From Cytophaga aurantiaca DSM 3654 (GTDB taxonomy: Bacteria; Bacteroidota; Bacteroidia; Cytophagales; Cytophagaceae): a DNA stretch of 64,000 nucleotides. Every line of letters begins with the position of its first letter. Within the stretch, counting starts at the first letter, position 1. Positions 8,980-18,153 of this stretch are shown here, piece after piece. The notes below the pieces were generated by a model. The model worked only from the letters and a program-made list of their open reading frames with translations, did not search any database and was not told the DNA's origin. Position numbers and translations under genes: made by a program. Location: NCBI RefSeq assembly GCF_000379725.1, contig NZ_KB903664.1:62154-126153 (forward strand), written 5' to 3'.

Positions 8980-9354
8980 ATGATGAGTTCTTTTTTAGAA
9001 ATAAAACATTTTAACCAAACAACTGTAAGGTATTCAGTTGAACGGTTTGTCGTTTTGTTAAACGATGTGAATCGTGAAGATCTTTCAGAGCGAATTGATT
9101 TGCTGTATAAAGAAATTGTAAATGCATTGCATCATGCAGAAATTTCTAAAACAAATCACGAATACAGATTGAATATGTTATCTGCTTCAAAGCAATCAAA
9201 AGGCTTATTGAATTTGATTCGATTTATTAAAATATATAAAATAATACCGGTCCTGGAAGAAGATTACAAAGACTTTACAGAGTTAGTGGATCAAATCGAA
9301 CAGGCAAGAAGAAATACAAATATACGTGCAAACGCTTTTAAATCTATAGACTAG
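8980..9354 (+). CDS. Small helical protein of unknown function inside the dcw cluster (first of a pair)
   Basis: 124 residues with no recognised domain, no signal peptide and no membrane span. Predicted almost entirely helical in four segments: about 14-30 (VRYSVERFVVLLNDV), 33-52, 55-85 and 92-118. Helix spacing and the pattern LSxRh...hHxAE...hhRFI resemble the next gene, suggesting two diverged copies of one fold. The closest general fold by eye is a four-helix bundle of the 23S-rRNA-intervening-sequence protein type. It sits four bases after murE and three before its neighbour, so it is co-expressed with wall synthesis genes. Function unknown. Confidence 0.75.
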   Translation: MMSSFLEIKHFNQTTVRYSVERFVVLLNDVNREDLSERIDLLYKEIVNALHHAEISKTNHEYRLNMLSASKQSKGLLNLIRFIKIYKIIPVLEEDYKDFTELVDQIEQARRNTNIRANAFKSID

Positions 9355-9357
9355 TCA

Positions 9358-9729
9358 ATGACTTACGAACTATTAAGTAACCGAACTTTTGAACTGTCCA
9401 ATAGGATTATGGATCTCTATTCTATTCTGTTAAAGAATAATGAAATGGAGTTGTCTGCAAGACTATTGAAATACGGGCTGTCTATACGTAAACATTCTGA
9501 AACTGCGTGGGCTTCTACTACACAGATGGATTTTACGGAGGCTATTTCTACTGCTTCTGAAATGTCAGTACAAACAAGGTACTGGTTGAAATTAATTCAG
9601 ATGAAGCACCCGTTAAGTACCGAATGCGATGAATGTGTGGAGTTGTTAAATAACGTCATCAACATGTTAAATTATATTATCAGTCACAACGAGCAATATC
9701 ATTTTCAACTTCAATACCAGTCGAACTAA
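9358..9729 (+). CDS. Small helical protein, possible four-helix bundle, inside the dcw cluster (second of a pair)
   Basis: 123 residues, all-helical. The central pattern [20 protein letters not shown], then [20 protein letters not shown] recalls the four-helix-bundle family that includes 23S rRNA intervening-sequence proteins (TIGR02436-like), but that family's conserved NIxEG stretch is not clear. Its stop codon overlaps the mraY start by one base (TAATG), so translation is coupled to mraY. Together with the preceding gene it is an insertion in the usual murE-mraY order, where most bacteria have murF or nothing. Function unknown. Confidence 0.75.
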   Translation: MTYELLSNRTFELSNRIMDLYSILLKNNEMELSARLLKYGLSIRKHSETAWASTTQMDFTEAISTASEMSVQTRYWLKLIQMKHPLSTECDECVELLNNVINMLNYIISHNEQYHFQLQYQSN

Positions 9730-10940
9730 TGCTATACTACTTATTTGATTATTGGAACCATAAATACAACCTGCTGGGGGCTGGTGTATTTCAATACATT
9801 TCATTCCGTGCCGGAATGGCTGCATTTGTTTCGTTATTGATTGCGTTAGTTTTCGGAAAAAAAATCATCAGCTTCATACAAAATAAACAAATAGGTGAAA
9901 CCATTAGAGATCTTGGATTAGAAGGTCAAATGGAGAAAAAAGGTACTCCAACAATGGGAGGACTTATGATCATTTTGTGTATCGTTGTTCCCACATTATT
10001 GTTTGCTAAGTTAGAGAACGTATACATTGTGTTGTTATTGATATCAACCATATGGCTTGGTTTTATTGGCTTCATGGATGATTACATAAAAGTATTTAAA
10101 AAGAATAAAGAAGGCTTACAAGGTAAATTTAAAATTGTTGGTCAGGTTACATTGGGTTTAATTGTTGGCTTAACCTTATTGTACAACTCCAGCGTTGTTA
10201 TTCGTGAATATACGTTAGCAGACGGAAGCAAATCAACTATTCAAAGTTCTGCTGTATACAAAGATGTTGAATCAAGTCTAACAACAATTCCATTCATGAA
10301 AAACAATGAATTGGATTACGGTTCTATTTCATGTTTGATCACAGACAACTGCACACCGATTTTATATGTATTACTTGTGATTGTTGTTATTACCTCCGTT
10401 TCAAACGGTGCCAACATTACAGATGGTATTGATGGCTTGGCTGCAGGAACATCCGCGATCATTGCATTGACCTTAAGTATTTTTGCATATGTATCCGGGA
10501 ATGCAATTTTTGCCAGCTACTTAAACATTATGTACATCCCGAACAGCGGTGAACTTGTGATCTTTGGAGCAGCGTTAATGGGAGCATGTATTGGTTTCCT
10601 TTGGTACAATTCTTATCCGGCTCAGGTATTCATGGGCGATACGGGAAGTCTTGCATTGGGTGGGGTAATCGCAGTTATGGCACTTGCTGTTCGAAAAGAA
10701 TTATTGTTACCTGCAATATGCGGTATTTTCTTAATTGAAAATTTATCGGTGATCATCCAGGTGTCGTATTTCAAATACACAAAGAAAAAATATGGTGAGG
10801 GCAGAAGGATATTTAAAATGTCTCCATTACATCACCATTACCAAAAATCCGGATATCATGAAGCGAAGATCGTTACACGTTTCTGGATCGTTGGAATTCT
10901 ATTGGCGATTCTTTCGCTGGCAACATTAAAATTAAGATAA
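9729..10940 (+). CDS. mraY: Phospho-N-acetylmuramoyl-pentapeptide-transferase
   Basis: 403 residues, about ten membrane spans. Diagnostic segments include [21 protein letters not shown] with the catalytic Asp pair, [26 protein letters not shown] and the histidine motif [12 protein letters not shown]. It transfers phospho-MurNAc-pentapeptide to undecaprenyl phosphate, making lipid I at the inner membrane. The protein is longer than the E. coli enzyme (about 360): an extra loop at about 155-210 ([11 protein letters not shown] through [13 protein letters not shown]) is typical of Bacteroidetes versions. murD starts three bases later. Confidence 0.98.
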   Translation: MLYYLFDYWNHKYNLLGAGVFQYISFRAGMAAFVSLLIALVFGKKIISFIQNKQIGETIRDLGLEGQMEKKGTPTMGGLMIILCIVVPTLLFAKLENVYIVLLLISTIWLGFIGFMDDYIKVFKKNKEGLQGKFKIVGQVTLGLIVGLTLLYNSSVVIREYTLADGSKSTIQSSAVYKDVESSLTTIPFMKNNELDYGSISCLITDNCTPILYVLLVIVVITSVSNGANITDGIDGLAAGTSAIIALTLSIFAYVSGNAIFASYLNIMYIPNSGELVIFGAALMGACIGFLWYNSYPAQVFMGDTGSLALGGVIAVMALAVRKELLLPAICGIFLIENLSVIIQVSYFKYTKKKYGEGRRIFKMSPLHHHYQKSGYHEAKIVTRFWIVGILLAILSLATLKLR

Positions 10941-10943
10941 TTC

Positions 10944-12296
10944 ATGAGTCAAAAAGTAGTCATATTGGGTTCAGGAGAAAGTGGTGTTGGTGCGGCTTTG
11001 CTATCAAAGGCAAGCGGCTATACTACTTTTGTATCGGATTCAAATGTGATTCCTGGTGCCTTTGTTAAAGAACTGGAAGATGCTTCCATTGCTTACGAAC
11101 AAGGCAAACATTCCGAAGATATTATTTTATCTGCGGACATCATTGTTAAAAGTCCGGGTATTCCTGAAAAGGCACCCATCATGAAAACGATCCGTGCCAA
11201 AGGCATTGAGGTTATTTCAGAGATTGAATTTGCATACAGACATATTCATGAAGAAGCTGAGTTTATCGCCATCACAGGTAGCAATGGTAAAACGACGACT
11301 ACCTTATTGACCTATCACATCCTGTCGAAGTTAGGCTATTCTGTTGGATTAGGCGGTAACATCGGTAAAAGCTTAGCAAGACAAATTATACAGGAGCAGA
11401 AGGATATATATGTTTTGGAATTGAGCAGTTTTCAGCTGGATGATATGTATACGTTTAAAGCAAATGTTGCTGTATTGCTGAACATCACTCCGGATCATTT
11501 AGATCGTTACGAGTATAATTTTGAAAACTATGTGGATTCTAAATTCAGGATCTTTCAGAATTTAACTCCTGCTGATTATTATATCACATACGCAGAAGAT
11601 GAAGTTGTTGCAAATAAATTGAAGCATACATCAATCACTGCAAAGCATCTACCTGTTTCATTAAAGCAGTTGTACACTACAGGTGCTTATTCAGATGAAA
11701 CAACGATTCAGATCAAAGATTTAACGAATAATACGGTTACTGCTGCTGTTGCTGATTTTCCGTTGAACGGAAAACATAATTACATCAATATTATGGCTGC
11801 TTTAAATGCGGTAATTGCAATAGGTGCAGACGTAGCAGAAAGTATTGAAGCAGTAAAAAGTTTCAGAAATGCTCCGCATCGTTTGGAATTTGTAGGTTCT
11901 ATATATGGAGTAAAATACGTGAATGATTCAAAAGCTACCAATGTAGATTCTGTCTGGTATGCATTGGATAGTATGAAAACACCGGTTGTGTTGATTGTTG
12001 GTGGAGTAGATAAAGGAAACGATTATACGCAGATCGAATCCTTAGTAAAAGAAAAAGTACATACAGTGGTTGCCTTAGGAAAAGATAATTCAAAAGTATT
12101 GGCAGGTTTTTCTTCCATGGTTAAAGAAATAAAAGAAGCAGGCTCTATGCTGGAGGCGATTCGTATTGCACATGATTCTGCAAAACAAGGAGACACCGTA
12201 TTGTTGTCGCCTGCTTGTGCAAGTTTCGACTTGTTCAAGAATTATGAAGATAGAGGGAATCAGTTTAGAAACTTAGTAATTGAATTAGCAGGTTAA
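10944..12296 (+). CDS. murD: UDP-N-acetylmuramoylalanine--D-glutamate ligase
   Basis: 450 residues. The N-terminal Rossmann fold VVILGSGESGVGAA binds UDP, the ATP loop GSNGKTT is at residues 112-118, and ITPDHLDRY and the C-terminal NDSKATN and SPACASFDLF motifs are MurD signatures. It adds D-Glu to UDP-MurNAc-L-Ala. Order mraY-murD-ftsW-murG matches the canonical cluster. Confidence 0.98.
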   Translation: MSQKVVILGSGESGVGAALLSKASGYTTFVSDSNVIPGAFVKELEDASIAYEQGKHSEDIILSADIIVKSPGIPEKAPIMKTIRAKGIEVISEIEFAYRHIHEEAEFIAITGSNGKTTTTLLTYHILSKLGYSVGLGGNIGKSLARQIIQEQKDIYVLELSSFQLDDMYTFKANVAVLLNITPDHLDRYEYNFENYVDSKFRIFQNLTPADYYITYAEDEVVANKLKHTSITAKHLPVSLKQLYTTGAYSDETTIQIKDLTNNTVTAAVADFPLNGKHNYINIMAALNAVIAIGADVAESIEAVKSFRNAPHRLEFVGSIYGVKYVNDSKATNVDSVWYALDSMKTPVVLIVGGVDKGNDYTQIESLVKEKVHTVVALGKDNSKVLAGFSSMVKEIKEAGSMLEAIRIAHDSAKQGDTVLLSPACASFDLFKNYEDRGNQFRNLVIELAG

Positions 12297-12306
12297 TTGT
12301 ATAGAT

Positions 12307-13461
12307 ATGTTGAATCGCTTTACATACTGGTTGAAAGATAATTTGAAAGGGGATCCTTTCATATGGACTATTATTATAGTGCTTTCATTGATCAGTGTTG
12401 CAGTAGTATACAGTGCTTCAAGTGCGCTTGCATTTCAGAAAAAGGGAGGCGATACCGTGTATTATTTAATTAAGCATGGAGGTTTAATTATCGGCAGTTT
12501 GGTATTGGTATGGTTGGCACATAAAGTAGATTATAAATACTATTCCCGTTTAAGTCGTTTCGCATTAATTATTTCAGTACCTATTCTGGTCTTTACATTC
12601 CTTATGGGTGGCGAATTGAACGGTGCAAGCAGATGGCTTGTAATTCCTATTATCAATCAATCGTTTCAGCCTTCGGATTTAGCTAAGCTTGCATTGATTG
12701 CCAATCTGGCGAGTATGCTTGCTAAAAGACAAGCGAACATTGAAGACTTTAAAGAATCGTTTATTCCGATTGTATTGTGGTGCGGATTGATCTGTGGCTT
12801 GATCGCGCTTTCGAATTTATCTACGGCATTGATATTATTTTCTACTTGTCTATTATTGATGTTTATAGGTAGAGTGCCAATCAAATATTTATTCATGTTG
12901 GTTTTAGTTGGTGCAATATTTGGAACAATTGCATTGAAGATTGGTCAGCGTTTGGAAACAGCTATTAACAGGATAAAAGATTTCTTTAATGATTCAGGTG
13001 AATTACCGGATCAGGCGGAGCAAGCATTTATAGCGATATGGAATGGAGGGTTTTTCGGTAAAGGCCCAGGGAATAGTGATCTGAAATATTTTCTTCCGCA
13101 ATCTTCTTCTGATTTTATTTATGCAATTATTATCGAAGAGTACGGATTTATAGGAGGCGTATTTGTCTTGTTCTTATACCTTGCTTTACTCTATAGAGGA
13201 ATGAAAACCGTTGTGAATAGCGAACGCGCATATGGTGGTTTGTTATCTGCAGGTTTGGCATTTAGTCTTGTTGGTCAGGCAATGATCAATATGGGTGTAG
13301 CAGTAGGTTTGGGTCCGATTACAGGACAGCCACTACCCTTAGTAAGTATGGGAGGTACATCGTTATTGTTCACCGGACTTTCATTGGGAATTATATTGAG
13401 TGTAAGCAGAGGAGATATTTCAGAATCGAATTCATCAGAGCCAAAGTATGCAACAGCGTAA
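12307..13461 (+). CDS. ftsW: SEDS peptidoglycan glycosyltransferase FtsW
   Basis: 384 residues with about ten membrane spans of the SEDS fold. Visible signatures are YSASSALAF near the N-terminus, GGELNGASRWL, FQPSDLAKLALI, and near the C-terminus GLGPITGQPLPLVSMGGTSLL. It polymerises lipid II into septal glycan strands in complex with FtsI. Its last 14 bases overlap the murG start. Confidence 0.97.
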   Translation: MLNRFTYWLKDNLKGDPFIWTIIIVLSLISVAVVYSASSALAFQKKGGDTVYYLIKHGGLIIGSLVLVWLAHKVDYKYYSRLSRFALIISVPILVFTFLMGGELNGASRWLVIPIINQSFQPSDLAKLALIANLASMLAKRQANIEDFKESFIPIVLWCGLICGLIALSNLSTALILFSTCLLLMFIGRVPIKYLFMLVLVGAIFGTIALKIGQRLETAINRIKDFFNDSGELPDQAEQAFIAIWNGGFFGKGPGNSDLKYFLPQSSSDFIYAIIIEEYGFIGGVFVLFLYLALLYRGMKTVVNSERAYGGLLSAGLAFSLVGQAMINMGVAVGLGPITGQPLPLVSMGGTSLLFTGLSLGIILSVSRGDISESNSSEPKYATA

Positions 13462-14557
13462 TCCATATAGAGTAATTATCAGCGGCGGCGGTACAGGCGG
13501 ACACATCTATCCGGCGGTAGCAATTGCAAATGAGATCAAAGCACGACATGCCGATGCAGAGATATTATTTGTAGGAGCTAAAGGACGTATGGAAATGCAG
13601 AAAGTTCCTGCAGCAGGTTATAAGATTGAAGGCTTATGGATCAGTGGTATTCAGCGTAAGTTGTCTTTGGATAATTTAGCGTTCCCATTAAAAGTTATCG
13701 CAAGTTATTTCAAAGCGAGAAAAATTGTTAAAACATTCAAGCCGGATATTGCAATCGGTGTAGGCGGATATGCAAGCTGGCCATTGTTGCAGGCGGCAAA
13801 CTCTGCAGGTGTACCAACCTTGATACAGGAGCAGAATTCGTATGCAGGTATAGCGAATAAAGCATTGTCTAAAAAAGTTCGTGCAATCTGTGTTGCCTAC
13901 GAACGTATGGAACGTTTCTTTCCGGGAGATAAAATTATTTATACCGGAAATCCTGTGCGCAAAGATATTGTTGATTACAAACAATTCGGAACAGGAGCAC
14001 ACGAGTTCTTTGGTTTGAAACCTGGTATACCAACCGTATTTGTTATGGGCGGAAGTTTGGGTGCACGTACAATTAACATTTCCATTGAACGCCATTTAGA
14101 AGAATTGAAGCAGGCAGGTGTTCAAGTATTGTGGCAGACAGGAAAATTTTATTACGAAAATTTAAAACAATATAATTCGGATACGATTAAAGTAACCGAT
14201 TTTATTGCCGATATGAATAAAGCCTATGCAATGGCAGACGTAATTGTTTCCAGAGCAGGAGCTTTATCGATTTCAGAATTATCCATTGTTGGCAAGCCTT
14301 GTATTCTGGTCCCTTCGCCGAATGTGGCAGAGGACCATCAGACAAAAAATGCGAAAGCACTTTCTGAAAAAGATGCAGCCTGGATGGTTAAAGATATGAA
14401 TGCGCCGGAGCAGCTGGTTCAAAAAGCATTGGAGTTATTGAAAGATACCGCTGCACAGGAAGTATTGACTAAAAATATTAAAGTCTTTGCAAGACCGAAT
14501 GCAACTGAAAAGATTGCAGATAAGGTTATTGAAATAATGAATGAAGTAAAGAAGTGA
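13448..14557 (+). CDS. murG: Lipid II synthase: UDP-GlcNAc--undecaprenyl-PP-MurNAc-pentapeptide GlcNAc transferase
   Basis: 369 residues, GT28 family. The N-terminal glycine-rich loop SGGGTGGHIYPA (residues 12-23) and the C-terminal donor-binding stretch VSRAGALSISEL are diagnostic. A second G-loop is FVMGGSLGAR. It works at the cytoplasmic face of the inner membrane and makes lipid II. The stop overlaps the GTG start of murC by four bases. Confidence 0.98.
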   Translation: MQQRNPYRVIISGGGTGGHIYPAVAIANEIKARHADAEILFVGAKGRMEMQKVPAAGYKIEGLWISGIQRKLSLDNLAFPLKVIASYFKARKIVKTFKPDIAIGVGGYASWPLLQAANSAGVPTLIQEQNSYAGIANKALSKKVRAICVAYERMERFFPGDKIIYTGNPVRKDIVDYKQFGTGAHEFFGLKPGIPTVFVMGGSLGARTINISIERHLEELKQAGVQVLWQTGKFYYENLKQYNSDTIKVTDFIADMNKAYAMADVIVSRAGALSISELSIVGKPCILVPSPNVAEDHQTKNAKALSEKDAAWMVKDMNAPEQLVQKALELLKDTAAQEVLTKNIKVFARPNATEKIADKVIEIMNEVKK

Positions 14558-15951
14558 ATTTAACAAGTATACATAGCGTCTATTTAATTGGTATCGGTGG
14601 TATCGGTATGAGTGCTTTGGCCAGATGGTTCAAGCAGAATGGCTATGCGGTTGGAGGATATGATAAAACACCTTCTGATCTGACGCATGCATTAGAGGCA
14701 GAAGGAATGTGGGTGCACTATGCAGATAACGTTCAGGAAATTCCGGAAGCATTCAAAAAGAAAGATTCTTCACTTATCATTTATACGCCTGCAATTCCGG
14801 CAGAACATGTTGAATTGAATTTCTTCAGAGACAATCAATATCAACTATACAAACGTTCGCAGGTATTAGGTTTTTTAACAAAAGAGTTAAAAACAATTGG
14901 TATTGCAGGTACGCATGGTAAAACAACTACCTCGTCAATGGCTGCGCATATCATGTTTGAGTCGGGTCAACCATGCAGTGCCTTTCTAGGTGGTATTACA
15001 CAAAATTACGGTACGAATCTATTGATTGGAAATCACGAAGATGGTGCCGGTTGGGTTGTTGCGGAAGCCGATGAATACGATCGTTCGTTCTTACAATTGA
15101 GTCCGGATATTGCTGTGATTAATAATATGGATCCGGATCATCTGGATATTTATTCAGACGTTCAGTCTTTTTATGATTCGTTTAATGAGTATCTGAAAAA
15201 GCTGAAGCCGGAAGGTATTGTGATCCGCAGAGTGGATGTGGATGTTCAGATTCCATCTCAGGCATCAAAGGCAGTAACGTTCGGAGAGTCTGTTGAAGCA
15301 GATTACAGAATTCAGAATGTGGTAGTAGAAGATGGTGGAGTTACATTCAGTATTGATCACGATTTTCTTCGTTGGAATAATATTCGTATTGAAATGCCGG
15401 GCATGCACAATGTAATGAATGCAACTGCTGCATTCCTGGCTTGTTATTATGCAGGAGTTTCCGTAGATTCTATAAAGCAGAGTTTACGCACGTTTGGTGG
15501 AGTAAAAAGAAGATTTGAATACATCTATAAAAACAATCAGCTTGTGTATGTAGATGATTATGCACATCATCCTACAGAATTGGAAGCATTGCTGAAGGCC
15601 GTGCGCATGGTATTTCCGGGGAAAAAGATCGCAACAATTTTTCAGCCGCATTTGTATACACGTACACGTGATTTTATGAATGAGTTTGCTCAAAGCCTTG
15701 CATTGACGGATGAGTTGTTGTTGATGGATATTTATCCAGCTCGCGAATTGCCGATTGAAGGAATTACATCAGAGGTATTATTGGATTTAATACCTTCGAA
15801 AAATAAACAAGTGGTACGAAAAGAAAATGTACTGCAGGAATTAGAAAAGTTGAATTTTGATGTTGTAGTTACAGCAGGGGCGGGAGATATAGACCGTTTT
15901 ATTCAACCGATAAAATTGCTTTGTGAAAAAAGATATGGCAGAGGAAACTAA
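14554..15951 (+). CDS. murC: UDP-N-acetylmuramate--L-alanine ligase
   Basis: 465 residues from a GTG start embedded in the murG stop (GTGA). The Rossmann loop IGIGGIGMSALA, the ATP loop GTHGKTT at 119-125, EADEYDRSF and YVDDYAHHPTE mark MurC. It adds L-Ala to UDP-MurNAc. The conserved start of the protein is close to this GTG, and no better ATG is near. No murB or ddl gene follows, unlike in proteobacteria. Confidence 0.97.
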   Translation: MNLTSIHSVYLIGIGGIGMSALARWFKQNGYAVGGYDKTPSDLTHALEAEGMWVHYADNVQEIPEAFKKKDSSLIIYTPAIPAEHVELNFFRDNQYQLYKRSQVLGFLTKELKTIGIAGTHGKTTTSSMAAHIMFESGQPCSAFLGGITQNYGTNLLIGNHEDGAGWVVAEADEYDRSFLQLSPDIAVINNMDPDHLDIYSDVQSFYDSFNEYLKKLKPEGIVIRRVDVDVQIPSQASKAVTFGESVEADYRIQNVVVEDGGVTFSIDHDFLRWNNIRIEMPGMHNVMNATAAFLACYYAGVSVDSIKQSLRTFGGVKRRFEYIYKNNQLVYVDDYAHHPTELEALLKAVRMVFPGKKIATIFQPHLYTRTRDFMNEFAQSLALTDELLLMDIYPARELPIEGITSEVLLDLIPSKNKQVVRKENVLQELEKLNFDVVVTAGAGDIDRFIQPIKLLCEKRYGRGN

Positions 15952-16732
15952 AACAAAGTCGAAGTGGAAGATCGGAGCTTCATTCTGGAACAAACTTACG
16001 TTTGGTCTGATGGGAGTTTTTATGTTCTTTTTGATCGGTTTTGTAGAGAACCAGCATGCCGAGAGAACCGTGAAGTCTACAGTGGTTCGGATCAATTACG
16101 AAGCCGATAATTACTTTGTAGATGAAACGGATATTCTTCGAACATTAACCATGAATGATGCAGATCAAATTGTGGGTAAAAAATATCGTGATATTGAATT
16201 GAAAAATCTAGAATTACGACTCGAAAGCATTAAATTTGTGGAAGATGCACAAATAAGCACAGATCACAAAGGAACCTTAATGGTTGAAATTATACAGAGC
16301 AAGCCAATTGCTAGAATCGTTAATCAAAATGGACCGCATGCTTATATCGGAAGCAATGCAACAGCACTGTCGACTTCTGATAAATTTACCTCTCGAGTTT
16401 TAATTATTGATGGACCGTTTTCTCCTAAGCTGATAAAAGAAAATTATTTATTGACGGACTCTGTCGGCAGTAAATATTTTGAAGTGATCCAGTTTATTGA
16501 TAAAAGCGAGTATTGGAAAAAAATGATCGCTCAACTTACGTTGCAGGCAAATGGGAACATCCTTATGCAGCCTCAGATCGGTGATTATGAAATTCAATTC
16601 GGGAAGCCGGAAGATATTGAAAACAAGTTTAAAAAAATTGATATGTTCTTTAGAGATATACTTCCATCAAAAGGATGGGATGCATACAAAACAGTGAACG
16701 TGTCCTTTAATAATCAAATAGTCTGTGAATAA
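15935..16732 (+). CDS. ftsQ: FtsQ-like cell division protein
   Basis: 265 residues from the ATG at 15935. A GTG four codons upstream (15923) is in frame and also possible. The start overlaps murC. One membrane span (about 18-38, LTFGLMGVFMFFLIGFVE) is followed by a POTRA-like periplasmic part with YFVDETDILRTL and LRLESIKFVEDAQI, then a beta domain. Topology, size and place between murC and ftsA identify it as FtsQ/DivIB, scaffold of the divisome, although similarity to the E. coli protein is weak. Confidence 0.85.
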   Translation: MAEETKTKSKWKIGASFWNKLTFGLMGVFMFFLIGFVENQHAERTVKSTVVRINYEADNYFVDETDILRTLTMNDADQIVGKKYRDIELKNLELRLESIKFVEDAQISTDHKGTLMVEIIQSKPIARIVNQNGPHAYIGSNATALSTSDKFTSRVLIIDGPFSPKLIKENYLLTDSVGSKYFEVIQFIDKSEYWKKMIAQLTLQANGNILMQPQIGDYEIQFGKPEDIENKFKKIDMFFRDILPSKGWDAYKTVNVSFNNQIVCE

Positions 16733-16743
16733 TTTTTACGCCC

Positions 16744-18123
16744 ATGTACAAGGAAAACAATGAATCTAACGCTAATTCAAACGACAAAATTGTTGTTGGT
16801 TTAGATATTGGAACTACAAAGATTTGTGCCATTGTTGGTAGAAAGAATGAGTACGGTAAACTTGAGATACTTGGTATCGGTAAAGCTGTATCAGAAGGTG
16901 TGATTCGTGGCATGGTTACGAACATCAACCTTACTGTGACTGCCATTGAAAAGGCAATCAAAGAAGCTGCCGATCAATCTGGTATTGATATTGGTATCGT
17001 AAATGTTGGTATTGCAGGGCAGCATATTAAAAGCTCTTTACACCATCATGGTTTTAACAGACCAAATGGTGAAGAAGAAATTTCTGTAGATGACATCAAT
17101 CGTTTAACTGCAGATATGTACAGAACGGTTATGCCGTTTGGTAATGAAATTATTCATGTAATGCCACAAGTGTATACAGTGGATTACGAAGAAAATATAA
17201 AAGATCCGGTTGGTATGACAGGTGTTCGTCTGGAAGCAGACTTCCATGTGATCACAGCAAATACCAATGCGATCAAAAATATCAATCGTTGTGTTCAGAA
17301 AGGTGAGCTTTCAATTGATAACTTAATCCTTGAACCGATAGCATCAAGCATGTCGGTATTGAGCGAAGAAGAAAAAGAAGCAGGTGTATGTTTGGTAGAT
17401 ATTGGTGGCGGTACAACAGACATCGCGATCTTCTACGATAACATCATCCGTCATACTGCAGTGATTCCGTTTGGTGGTGATATCATCACATCGGATATTA
17501 AAACAGGTTGCAACATCATGCACAAGCAAGCAGATGAATTGAAAATTAAATTCGGTTCAGCTTTAGCTAGCGAAGCACGTGCAAACGATATCATTACTGT
17601 AAAAGGGTTAAGAGATAGACCGGCAAAAGAGATTTCAGCTAAAAATTTAGCTTCGATCATTCAGTGCAGAATGGAAGAAATTTTGGAGTTGGTTCATACA
17701 GAAATTATTTGTTCAGGTTACGAAGATCGTTTAGCCGGTGGTATTGTTATCACTGGTGGTGGTGCTCAGTTGCAAAACTTAAAACAATTGTTCGAGTTAA
17801 TGACGGGTCAGCATACACGTATCGGGTATCCGAACGAGCACCTGGGTAAGAGCAAAACAGAATTGGTTAAAAGTCCGATGTATGCAACTGCTGTAGGGTT
17901 GGTACTTGCAGGCTTCTGGTCGATCGACGAACGTGCAAATAAATATTCAGATGTAGTTGAAAAAACTTCGACGGCAGCACCTGTTGAAAGTAAGAACCAA
18001 AAAGTTCAAGAAAAAAATTATAAAGACGATACTAAATCCTTGTTTGGATTCAATTTGAAAAAAGCCAGCGATAGACTGAAAGGTTTGTTGATGGATGATA
18101 TTGACGATAAACAAGACTATTAA
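16744..18123 (+). CDS. ftsA: Cell division protein FtsA
   Basis: 459 residues of the actin fold. The N-terminal phosphate loop VVGLDIGTTKICAIVG, CLVDIGGGTTDIAIF and VITGGGAQL are the three nucleotide-binding segments. The C-terminus ends in a basic amphipathic helix (KKASDRLKGLLMDDID) that attaches FtsA to the membrane. It tethers FtsZ filaments to the inner membrane. A linker of about 40 residues before the helix is longer than in E. coli. ftsZ begins 30 bases later. Confidence 0.97.
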   Translation: MYKENNESNANSNDKIVVGLDIGTTKICAIVGRKNEYGKLEILGIGKAVSEGVIRGMVTNINLTVTAIEKAIKEAADQSGIDIGIVNVGIAGQHIKSSLHHHGFNRPNGEEEISVDDINRLTADMYRTVMPFGNEIIHVMPQVYTVDYEENIKDPVGMTGVRLEADFHVITANTNAIKNINRCVQKGELSIDNLILEPIASSMSVLSEEEKEAGVCLVDIGGGTTDIAIFYDNIIRHTAVIPFGGDIITSDIKTGCNIMHKQADELKIKFGSALASEARANDIITVKGLRDRPAKEISAKNLASIIQCRMEEILELVHTEIICSGYEDRLAGGIVITGGGAQLQNLKQLFELMTGQHTRIGYPNEHLGKSKTELVKSPMYATAVGLVLAGFWSIDERANKYSDVVEKTSTAAPVESKNQKVQEKNYKDDTKSLFGFNLKKASDRLKGLLMDDIDDKQDY

Positions 18124-18153
18124 TAAATTCATTTTTACTAAACTTCGTGTCCT

